From contig KN805387.1 in assembly GCA_000818945.1 (NCBI GenBank), positions 486,783-550,782 on the forward strand: 64,000 nt of DNA, written 5' to 3'. Both the position numbers and the translations under genes were made by a program. The notes beneath the pieces are model-generated. The model was not told the origin of the DNA, ran no database searches, and worked only from the letters and a program-made list of their open reading frames with translations. Source of the stretch: Schizochytrium sp. CCTCC M209059. Lineage: Eukaryota > Sar > Bigyra > Thraustochytrida > Thraustochytriidae. Of this stretch, positions 26,776 to 35,453 are shown in pieces (the stretch's first letter is position 1; each line of letters opens with the position of its first letter).

Positions 26776-27972
26776 CTAGTATCTTGAGAACTTTGAGAAC
26801 TTATCATATGTACTAGCAAGGAAGGAAGGCAGCCGAGTGGCGTTCAAAAGAATAGCAAGGTATAGATAGTGTACTTCGCAGCTCGCCAAGCAAGCAAGCA
26901 AGCGAGCAAGCGAGCATGCGGCGGGCAAGGGACTACTTTATGAAGCGTGTACATACATGACTTGATCATTATGCATTGTGATTTTCTATAACATCGATCG
27001 TACTGGTCTACTCGTTAGCTCTATGTGGGCCATGAAGGAGAAAGGGACAAAGAAAGAAGAGCCACGATCAGAAAAGAAGTAACCTCGAAGGGGAAAGGGA
27101 ATGGTGAATCAATGCTGCAACGGGCGTATGTGTACCCGGGACAGCATTCTCATGCGTATACCCCCAAAATGCGTTGCGCGAGGGACATTCTCGATGAGCA
27201 ATAAGCCACCACACCACCCCGAAAGCAAATAGACACTCAAGAAGGTTCTACGCACACCTAGCACCACGGCTTTCTTCAATTTAAAAAAACGGAAGGAGGG
27301 GGGCAGGGACTGGATTGGGTCGCAACCAAAATTACCGCTGGTCCCTAGCGAAAGATGCATCCAATGAGAGAACTTGAAAGCACAAATGAATGTCTGTCTG
27401 CCAGTCTGCCAACCCAGGGCGGACAGTTGCGATCGGTACAATGGTCGGCGTGTATTGCCTCTGCCGCTCCAAGAAAGAGATACCTCGGTTGGACAGCAAC
27501 CCGCCGATCCTGGATTTGCCATCATCCCCTTTCATAGCAGCCTTAGGCTGCCCCATTGTCATTGGTTTCCGCTTCCTCTTCTCGCGTCCTTTTCAATCTT
27601 GTACAAGCTCGTCATTGGTATCGCACCACATCACGCGACTCGCTGCTGGTGAGAGGCCAAAGACGATACATTGCAGGCTTTGCTAAATCTGATCCGTGAA
27701 GGGTGACAGCCGCAATCGGGCGGACCACCGGGACCAATCTTCAAGTTCAGACCCCAGGTCTTTCCAGTACCGAAAATGCTGGCAGCTTCTTCCTGTGGAT
27801 GCCAGAGTCTAATGCCCTAGAAGCTGACAAAGCAACCAAGGTCGGCAAGATATGGAGCCTTTGGGTTCACTTCCGAAAGTAGAGAATTTACGCAAAGTCC
27901 CCGGCTCGGAACGGAATCCACTCAAGTCAGTAACAGTTCTTCAACAACATTATCGCCACTCCCCCCCTTGCC
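26776..27972. other. AT-richer intergenic region
   Basis: About 1.2 kb upstream of the 7TM-RGS gene. It contains a CAAG/CGAG array at 26887-26916 and otherwise unique, moderately AT-rich sequence. I see no RNA gene or supportable protein. Confidence 0.45.
26887..26916. repeat. (CAAG)n tetranucleotide array
   Basis: Seven tetranucleotide units, CAAG with CGAG variants. One of at least nine loci with this microsatellite type in the window. Confidence 0.85.
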
Positions 27973-29970
27973 ATGGCGGGGTCTAATGAGACAGATGCCG
28001 CTGTTGCGTCGCTCTGTGCACGTGAAGTCGCTGCGCAAGCCGAGAGTCTTGGCGTTGAGCCGGCAGTTCGCCTCAACGAATTTCCTCGGTGGACACGAAA
28101 ACTCGCGCTTGGCGTCTTTCTCGTGTCCATTACCTATTATGCTATCACCCTCGTGTGGTGGTTCGCGCGGCGTAAACACTACTTGATACGTAAGAGAGGG
28201 TCTCTCTTTATGCTTCTCACGACGTTTGGTCTCATCTATAGCGAGATCGCAGTGCTTCTTCGCGTTTACATGGGCATTTCCACCTTTTTATGCGATTTGT
28301 ACAATTGGAGGCTGGTGGCCATCTCTCTTATCGTCGGGCCCATCGTGACACGCCTCATTCTCCACGCCAACGGCAGTCGCTTCAACACTATGCTGTTGGA
28401 GCGGGGTAAGCGAGACGTCGCCTTTGAGGAATACCGTGACCTGACTGTGGCAAACGCGTCACGCGTATTTCTCTACACATGTTGCGGCATGTGTCTTCGA
28501 GGACGGCGCAGGCGCCCGCACACGCGACGTGCCCAGCTTGAGCGGCGCGAGTCGATTGGGTCTCAGGCGATCGACTCCGAGACTGAAGACGAATTGGAGG
28601 ATCAACATCGCGCCCAAAGTAGACACGAGGCAAATGATGGACGTGCACAATCACCAGCTCACCTCAAGCACTCGCATCACCATCGTGCTACCGTCGGCAT
28701 CGAAGAAGGAGGCTCGAGGGAAGGCAATGGGCAAGTGCCTTCTCTATCGCAGCGAGAAGCGACGTCTCGAGCAGCGGGGAAGTCAAGGACCCTTCGATCA
28801 CTCACGTTCGACGAGCAGCAGCTCTTGGTGGCATACTACAAGACAACCAACATGTATGGCCTCATGCTCGCTGGAGGATTTGCGCTCGCGCCTGTGGCTT
28901 ATACTGTTAGCACAATGCTACGCGAACATTCGCCGTATGGGGGCAAGGGATGCCAAGGGTGCCTCGGGAGCGCTCTCGATGTCCTGGTCGTGGCAGTTAC
29001 CTTTGGAGTCATGCTTGTGATTGGGTGCAGCGTGATTACACAAACGCAAAGTGGGGATGCTCTGGGTGTCGTGGCAGAGCTGCGAAAGTGCATGGGGCTC
29101 TCGGTTTTGACGGCAGTTGCAACTGCCATCGTCATGGCGGACCCAGGCGAGCTTCAGCGTCGACGAATTTTCCCCCTGGACATGATCGTGGTGCCATTCT
29201 TGATGATGATCCACTTTGTACAGTGTCCTCTGCAAGTGTACCGGACCAAGTGTCCAATCCTAAACTGGCTCGCCAACTGCAAAGTGCAAGCTCCAAAGAA
29301 TGGTGGGCAGGGAGCCCCATCTGAATCGATTCATCATCGTACGTTTGGATCTGGAAAGTCCTCTCGCGGCTTTGTCGCGCACTCGTCATCATTCTCTCGA
29401 TCCATGCGTGCGCCTCCACCATCACCTTCAACAATAAGCCCATCGAGGAATGCTTTGGAATCGAGCGACGAGGTTTCCTTTTCGCGGACCATCTCGTGTA
29501 CGATGACATCGAGTACGCGTTTGGCACTCAAACCCTCTCTCGAAGAGGTTCTCGAGAGCGCAGAAGGGCGTCAAGCTTTTGTGCGACAGCTCAGTCGAGA
29601 GCATAGCATTGAGTCGTATTATCTGGTCGATGCCGTACAGCGATATCGAGTAATGCAGGAGCAGCACCCAAGCTCGCCGTTGGTGCTCGATATGGTCTTC
29701 AAGATCTATCGCACTTTTATAGCGGACAATTCCATTCTTCAGGTTAACGTCTCGTGGAACGTTTCTCGCGAACTCGCTCGTGCAGTGGCCGCGCTGAGCG
29801 AATCAGAAGCGCAGGTGCAGGAGCCCGCTGGAGACCTTTTTGATGGCGTGCTTAGCGAGGTCATTGAGGTGATGCGAAGAGACTCCTTTCAGCGGTTTTT
29901 GCTCTCTGATTTATCTCAAGACTATTTGCGGAGACGTCGAACACGTTTGTGTCATGCAGCAACTGCATGA
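27973..29970 (+). CDS. Seven-transmembrane RGS-domain protein
   Basis: The product is 665 residues, start context CCATGG. Hydrophobic segments at about 44-64, 76-97, 115-135, 295-317, 337-358, 375-392 and 398-418 give a roughly heptahelical membrane part, interrupted after the third by a hydrophilic, Arg/His-rich cytosolic loop of about 150 residues. A Ser-rich linker follows, then a C-terminal RGS domain at about 520-650 (SLEEVLESAEGRQAFVRQLSREHSIESYYLVDAV ... IYRTFIADN ... VIEVMRRDSFQRFLLSD). RGS domains accelerate GTP hydrolysis by G-alpha. The receptor-RGS arrangement is like plant AtRGS1 and protist homologues, in which a membrane signal controls G-alpha turnover. The ligand is unknown. 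The segment count is by eye. Confidence 0.85.
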   Translation: MAGSNETDAAVASLCAREVAAQAESLGVEPAVRLNEFPRWTRKLALGVFLVSITYYAITLVWWFARRKHYLIRKRGSLFMLLTTFGLIYSEIAVLLRVYMGISTFLCDLYNWRLVAISLIVGPIVTRLILHANGSRFNTMLLERGKRDVAFEEYRDLTVANASRVFLYTCCGMCLRGRRRRPHTRRAQLERRESIGSQAIDSETEDELEDQHRAQSRHEANDGRAQSPAHLKHSHHHRATVGIEEGGSREGNGQVPSLSQREATSRAAGKSRTLRSLTFDEQQLLVAYYKTTNMYGLMLAGGFALAPVAYTVSTMLREHSPYGGKGCQGCLGSALDVLVVAVTFGVMLVIGCSVITQTQSGDALGVVAELRKCMGLSVLTAVATAIVMADPGELQRRRIFPLDMIVVPFLMMIHFVQCPLQVYRTKCPILNWLANCKVQAPKNGGQGAPSESIHHRTFGSGKSSRGFVAHSSSFSRSMRAPPPSPSTISPSRNALESSDEVSFSRTISCTMTSSTRLALKPSLEEVLESAEGRQAFVRQLSREHSIESYYLVDAVQRYRVMQEQHPSSPLVLDMVFKIYRTFIADNSILQVNVSWNVSRELARAVAALSESEAQVQEPAGDLFDGVLSEVIEVMRRDSFQRFLLSDLSQDYLRRRRTRLCHAATA

Positions 29971-30154
29971 TGAATTGCGCTGACATGTACGAGAGTCCTC
30001 CACTTGTGCCTTGATGGGCCTGATGCAAAGAAAGCAAATACTACATGACTGAGAAATTAGATAGGAATGGCAAGAAGAGGGTTTACGGTCGTTGAAGGAG
30101 ACAAAACATTGCGTTGTGGGTTGCATTGTTCTGTATTCTGTGTTTGTGTTGTGA

Positions 30155-30934
30155 CTATCGAGGGCAATACGCGCATGCGCTGTTTGTACATGTTGCTGGG
30201 TTGTGCAGCGACCCGCGCACTGTGGCGTGGTGAAGAACTTGAGGAAAGGCCTTGGTCGATGCAGGGGCTCGCTCTGGTGCAGAGCCGCTGTCGAGTGACT
30301 TTTGCTCTTCGAGAGATCCAATGGAGCTCACTGAGCTCGAAGCGGATCGCTGGCCCAGGGACAGTGGGCTCAGCGCGGCAGCAAAGAAGGCGGGAAGAGA
30401 TGACGCTAACGTCGTTGGGCTCTGTTGCTGTTGCTGCTGTTGCTGGCTTTGCTGCTGCTGCCGTTGCGACTGTTCGTCAAAGCTGTTGCCTCGAGAACGA
30501 TCTTGGCCTTCCCACTGCTGCTGCTTCTGCTGCTGCTGCTGCTGCTGCGTCTGGCTTTGCTGGCGCTCTTCGTCGCGCTGCAGCTGTCTCTGCACAGCTC
30601 GCCATCGCGGCGAGGCGATCGAGTCATCGCCCAGCTGGGCTTCGAGCAGAGGGCCCGACGGCGTAACACTTATGGTGAGGTTGGACTTTTTCGACGACGC
30701 CTCGAGCTCGATTTCGGTCTTCTGGATCTCGTACCTCGTGACCCCGAGCAGGCTCGACGCCATGCTGCTGCTACTATGCTTGCGCAATAGCCCGCCGCTG
30801 GGACCGGCGAAGGCTGTCATGTTCGCCGCCGCTCCCGACGAGCAGTACGCGCAGTCTCCGCGCTGGCAGCTCGCGTGTTTGTGCAGCTTGATCGCGTGCC
30901 GCAGGTCGCTGCGGAACCCCGGGGTCTCGTCCAT
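30155..30934 (-). CDS. Poly-Gln protein with twin H-x4-C-x4-C-A-Y-C motifs
   Basis: The product is 259 residues from the ATG at 30934; the open frame continues upstream through Arg/Ala-rich sequence that is not believable. It has the same signature at both ends: H18-x4-C23-x4-C28-A-Y-C31, and H244-x4-C249-x4-C254-A-Y-C257 two residues before the stop. Between them lie a basic Ser-rich region, a segment TRYEIQKTEIELEASSKKSN with possible beta structure, and two poly-Gln blocks. The four-ligand pattern could hold zinc. I do not recognise the family; regulatory or nuclear roles are plausible but unproven. Confidence 0.65.
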   Translation of the reverse strand: MDETPGFRSDLRHAIKLHKHASCQRGDCAYCSSGAAANMTAFAGPSGGLLRKHSSSSMASSLLGVTRYEIQKTEIELEASSKKSNLTISVTPSGPLLEAQLGDDSIASPRWRAVQRQLQRDEERQQSQTQQQQQQQKQQQWEGQDRSRGNSFDEQSQRQQQQSQQQQQQQQSPTTLASSLPAFFAAALSPLSLGQRSASSSVSSIGSLEEQKSLDSGSAPERAPASTKAFPQVLHHATVRGSLHNPATCTNSACAYCPR

Positions 30935-31825
30935 GGCGCCTCCTGCGCCCTTCCCTCCAAAGGCCCGAGCGACTGCGAGCCAAGCTAAGCTGTCTGTCCC
31001 AGTCAGTCCCTCTCTTCGACGCCAACGCCAGCCTCGTCGCCGCCGAGCGCGAGCTCGAGCGCAAGCGGGTCTGCCCTCGTCAGCGAGGCGCCCGGCGCGC
31101 GGGAGAAGGCCCGGCGCACGGAGGAGGCGGCGCAGAAGGAGGCCGCGCGGCGTCCGTGCTGCGCTCAGGTCCCCCGCCTCGGGAAGGCCCCGCGAGGAGC
31201 GGACTCGCGTCCGATCTTTCTTGAGCGAGAGGTCGCGGGCGATGGCGGCGATGGCGGCGACCGAGGGGAGACGGAGGGAAGGAAGGACGGAGGGATGGAC
31301 GCAGCGACGCAGCGCGAGGGCGAGCGGGAGAGAAAGGGCGGCGCAGAGAGCGGCTCGGCTGACTGGCTGTGGACGCCTGGCTGGACGGTCTGGGACGAGC
31401 GAGACCGGGCGCGGCCGCACGATTTTCAAACCTATTTTCAAACCCGCGCGGCGATCAGTTCGATCGACGCCTCCGCGCCGCCTCGTGACGCGCCGCCGCC
31501 CCGTCTCGCCGCGGCCCTCTCTCCCTCGCGCGCGCTCCCTCTCTCTTCCTCTCCCTCTCCCTCTCGCGCGCTGGCTGTCGTTCGCCGCGCGCGCGGGGAG
31601 CAGATGGGAGGATGCGTCGAGAACAAGGCTCGATGCCGCTCGAGCTCGGGGACCTCGTCCGCCTCCTTCCTCTCTTTGCGCGAGCGCGCTGCCGGTGTGA
31701 GCAGTGGCAGCTGCAGACCGCAGCCGCACGCACCGCACCGACGCGACGCGACGCGACGCGGCCCGGACTGACTGCCGGTGACTGACTGACTGACTGACTG
31801 CCTGCCAGGCAGGGCGCGAATGTGT

Positions 31826-31910
31826 TTTGCTTTGCTTTGCTTGCTATGCTGTGCTTTGCTGTGCTTTGCTCCGCTCTGCTCTGCTCCGCTGTATACTCTG
31901 CTCTGCTCTC
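31826..31910. repeat. TGCTTTGC / TGCTCTGC degenerate array
   Basis: About 85 bp of 5-bp units GCTTT, GCTGT and GCTCT in tandem. It is preceded by a GACTGACT array (31780-31800). Confidence 0.8.
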
Positions 31911-32499
31911 GTGTCGCTCTCGCTCCTCTTCGCAGCAGAGCGGCGGGCGGAGCGCCTCCTGCCGACGCGAGCAGCGGCCTGCCTGGTCGCGGGTGTCCAG
32001 GTCCCGAGTCCAGTTTGCGCGCATCCGCGGCGCGGCGCGGCTGTGCGGGTTATTTACTGCTAGTTAGTTATCCCGCACCGGAGTCCAGGTCCCGATTCCT
32101 GTTCCTGCGCGGTACTAGTTTATTTTGTACCACGAGAGGCCTGTGCTGCTCGTGCAGCTGCTCGTGCGGCTGCGGATGCTGCTGGTGCTGCGCAAGAAAG
32201 AGAAGCCTGCTCTCGGCTGCTCGGGTGGAGGCCGGCATCGTGCTGGAAACGGAAGGCGAGGTGACGACGCGGAGGAGGACCAGCAGCAAAGAGGAGGTCA
32301 GCGCCAAGCCAGCGTGAGTTCGCGGCGCGGCGTGGCGCCAACAGTCGGCGAGGGCAACAAGCGGACTTGGCCAAGTTCGTATGTCGTCGTATGCCATCAA
32401 TACAACAACGACATGGTATGTATGCCGCGCTCCACGATGGCGAGGCGAGGCCGACCTTCTTCACCAGCCACCATGGCCACAGCCAGCGAGCGCAAGAAA

Positions 32500-32540
32500 A
32501 CAAGCAAGCGAGCAAGCAAGCAAGCAAGCAAGCAAGGAAG
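32500..32540. repeat. (AAGC)n tetranucleotide array
   Basis: About ten copies of AAGC with GAGC variants, the same microsatellite family as at 26887 and 53176. Confidence 0.85.
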
Positions 32541-32722
32541 GTCGCTGGCTTGCCTGGCGTGGGACTTCGGGGGAGAGAAAAAGAGAGGAAAGGAAGCGGA
32601 GATCAAGAAGACATCCGAGAAGTGTGACTGGTGACTGGGACAGTGAGGCTTGTGAGGAAGTTCTTTATACCTAATCATGGATGTGATAATAGTCGACCGC
32701 AGAATCGGGTACAAGCGAGGTC

Positions 32723-33952
32723 TCAGATTTTGGCGCTCTGCCTCGGCTGCGCCGTCTTGGGAGCTGCGCGACGCGAGCTACGGCAGCAGCCGCAGCAGAA
32801 AATGCAGGCGATGAGACGAAAGGGGAGGAGCAGGATGGCGATCGCGAAAGCGATCACGAGGCCAATAACGGGGCCCACCAGGAAGTAAGCGGAGAGAAAG
32901 GCCACCGCCACAAGAGCGGCATCGATGAGGACCTCGGCATTCTCCTCGGTCATCTTGTTTCGCCGCACCGTCTGGATGGCGCGCTCACGGAAAACGTAAA
33001 ATTGCTTCTCGGCCTCCCGGTGAAAAGAGCGCATCTTCTTGGGAGCCTCGTCCGCAAGGTCAGAGGCCGCGGCCGTGAACTTTTCGACGTGCGGCTTGGC
33101 ATGCTCGTCGTAAATGGGCTGGGCAGCGTCGAGCTGCTCAAAGAGCCAGAGACGCGCTGGGACCGTGGCCTGCTCGAACGCATCCCACTGCGGACCGGCG
33201 AGGATCTTGAGCTCTTCAAGCTTTTGCTGCGAGAGCTCCGAGAGCTGTGCCGTGCCGGGGATGACCTGCTTCTCGTAGAATTCCTGCAGCTGCTCCGAAG
33301 CCAAGTTCGCGTGCACCGAACCGCGGCGCAAGGCAATCGTCCAGAGCGACTCGGCGTTCTCGTCGGCGCTCGCCTTGAGCCGCGCCGTCTCCTCGTCGTG
33401 GCGGGCCTTTTCGCGCTCGAGCTCGCGCTTGAGTTCCTCAAGGGGCTTAGAGCAGTCCTTGCCCGAGCTTTTCAGCTCGCTGATCTCCTTGCGGAGCCTC
33501 ATGGCCTCCTTCTCAAACTTGAGGCTGTCGTCACATGAGCTTTGCGCCTTGCCTGCATCCATCATGGCACGTTTCGCCTCTTGCTGAGCGGCTTCGAGGC
33601 GCTTCTCCAAGCCCTTCGACTTCTCCTCCGAGGCCTTGATCTTGGCATCGCATGACGCTTGCGACGCCTCGCTGTTCTCGTTGGCGGACTGTACCTTCAT
33701 CGAGCTCGCGTCGTGCATATCCTGCGCGCGCTTCGACGCCTCACGGAGCGCCGTCCCGGCCATCTTCAGCTCCTCGTCCTTCTTGCGGATGAGCTCCTTG
33801 CTCGCTTCCAGCTCGGCCAGCAGCGCGGCGACGTCCACCTGAGCTTCTCCTGCACCTTCTGCGACCTCGTCGCCGCACGCCGGCGTCGTGGTCGACGCGG
33901 CAACCGCCAGCACAGCCGCCACGGCCCACATGCCACGAACGATACGCGTCAT
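32723..33952 (-). CDS. Secretory coiled-coil protein with C-terminal membrane hairpin
   Basis: The product is 409 residues from the ATG at 33952; upstream sequence in frame is poly-Gln without an ATG. Residues 1-27 look like a signal peptide (MTRIVRGMWAVAAVLAVAAS). Residues about 45-215 form a long charged coiled coil (LLAELEASKELIRKKDEELKMA). Residues about 215-335 are amphipathic helices broken by prolines (VIPGTAQLSELSQQKLEELK, AQPIYDEHAKPHVEKF), as in lipid-binding apolipoprotein-like segments. A strong hydrophobic double segment (about 345-385) with a small gap, then a Cys-rich CIFCCGCC and a basic tail, completes it. This suggests an ER or vesicle membrane protein whose coil faces the lumen. 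Family not recognised. Confidence 0.8.
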   Translation of the reverse strand: MTRIVRGMWAVAAVLAVAASTTTPACGDEVAEGAGEAQVDVAALLAELEASKELIRKKDEELKMAGTALREASKRAQDMHDASSMKVQSANENSEASQASCDAKIKASEEKSKGLEKRLEAAQQEAKRAMMDAGKAQSSCDDSLKFEKEAMRLRKEISELKSSGKDCSKPLEELKRELEREKARHDEETARLKASADENAESLWTIALRRGSVHANLASEQLQEFYEKQVIPGTAQLSELSQQKLEELKILAGPQWDAFEQATVPARLWLFEQLDAAQPIYDEHAKPHVEKFTAAASDLADEAPKKMRSFHREAEKQFYVFRERAIQTVRRNKMTEENAEVLIDAALVAVAFLSAYFLVGPVIGLVIAFAIAILLLPFRLIACIFCCGCCRSSRRAAPKTAQPRQSAKI

Positions 33953-35453
33953 CGTCTCCTTTGCCTTTCGAGCGAGGGACGACGCTTGCCGCTGCTGCTC
34001 TCCTTCTTGCTCGTGCTGTTCTTGCTGCTGCTGTTCTTGCTGCTGCTGCTGCTGCTGCTGCCGCGACAACCGACCCTTGCAGCGCCGCCGCACCGACTGC
34101 TCTCGACGCGCGCGCCTGCTTGTCGCCGCTCTGTTTTCACGATCTGCTGGCCTAGGATCTGCGCAACGAAAACCGTTGCGCCTTGCTGGACTAGGAGTAG
34201 TACTTACTTACATGGGCAGCATTATTGGGCTTGACTTACTTGCTTGTTTGGCTTGCTTGCTTGTCCACCTCCATGACGGCAATGGTGGCGATGACGACGA
34301 TGATGTCAGACTTGATCGGGATCAGCAACGGCAACTCTATACTGCGAGCGGGCCTTGAAATCGCAGCATCGCATGCGTAAACCGCCAAAACGACCAAGAT
34401 TGTTTTTTTTTCTCGAACGTCAGTCCCAGAAAGAAAGCTGCGATCACACATTATATGCACATGCGAGACAAACCGTCTCGCCACTGCTGTAATGGAGGCC
34501 AGAGTCATGAGCATTTGACTACGGCCACTACTTTTGCTTCTGCTCTTTGCTTCTGCTTCTGCTGCTGGGCGCAACGGGGGTGGGGGGTTGACCGGTGAAT
34601 GATGTTAAAATTACTCATCTTGTCGCATGACCAGCAGAGGAGACCTTCGTGCCGTCTCCTTCGTGATGCATGTACGATCGCACGCTTCGCTTCTCCTTTC
34701 CGGAATATTCAAAGATGTTCCGTGCCAGCTTTCAGCAACATCTGCTCCATGAACACTAGGGATCCTCGCGCGGCTCCTGGCNNNNNNNNNNNNNNNNNNN
34801 NNNNNNCCCACCCCGACGTGGCAAAGCATAAGGTTCAACCTCCAACGGACCCTATCCAGAGCGAACTTCCATCAACATTGACAAGGCTGCAATGCAAACC
34901 AAGGCTGGAGTCACATCAAATCCTGATGGAATTCGCTCGACCCTAATCACAGCCTTCAACGGTAAAATCGTCCATCACTTGTCACAACAACTGGATTCCC
35001 CGGTCTCTCACAGCAGCGAGATCGCGATCGGCCAATGGTTTGTCTTACAATGCAATCGAGACAGGGAACGGAAGAAAAGCTGAGGGCAGGGAAGTGGTGT
35101 GGATTGAAACGAGAAAGCTCAACCCCCCTTTGCAAAATTGATCGTAAGAGAGAATAATTAAAGCTAACCGTGTGCAATGGCCTAAGAGGAATGGGAAAGG
35201 ATGCGGGTCAGAAATCAGGGGCAACGGAGGAAGAATACTTCCCACTGTCACTGCCGTTACGCCAGCCTAGAGTGTGAAATGGCCAACCTACTTCCGGACC
35301 ATATTTTCCATTTGCGCGGACCCGATGTGTGAGGTAAATTTAAGGGTCTCTGCAGTTTGACAAGGCAGAAATCCGTAAAGCAGCAAGCAGATTCATCCAC
35401 GCTTTGGATTGTCGTGCCGTCGGTAAACGCACCTGGTTGCTGAGCCCCCATCC
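33953..35453. other. Intergenic region containing an assembly gap
   Basis: About 1.5 kb. It holds a CTG-rich stretch encoding nothing believable (34015-34060), a CTTG array (34236-34263), the run of Ns, and AT-richer DNA after it. No gene is visible; because of the gap the true distance between the flanking genes is unknown. Confidence 0.5.
34782..34806. other. Assembly gap, 25 N
   Basis: Exactly 25 undetermined bases. A round number suggests a scaffolding spacer, so the order across it is inferred from mate pairs or similar, and the real gap may differ in size. Confidence 0.98.

Larger units (their letters stand above)
30935..32722. other. GC-rich intergenic region with several simple repeats
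   Basis: About 1.8 kb. The part to 31740 has long but Arg/Ala-only frames on both strands. It then holds a GACGC array (31735-31761), a GACT array (31780-31800), a TGCTT/TGCTC array (31826-31910) and an AAGC array (32500-32540). Splice-like signals (GTGAGT near 32314, GTATGT near 32417) hint at an unresolved spliced transcript. Confidence 0.4.

Noticed and set aside
30252..31700. 482-residue plus-strand frame with poly-Cys/Leu
   Set aside because: Produced by CTG repeats opposite the poly-Gln gene and by GC-rich flank.
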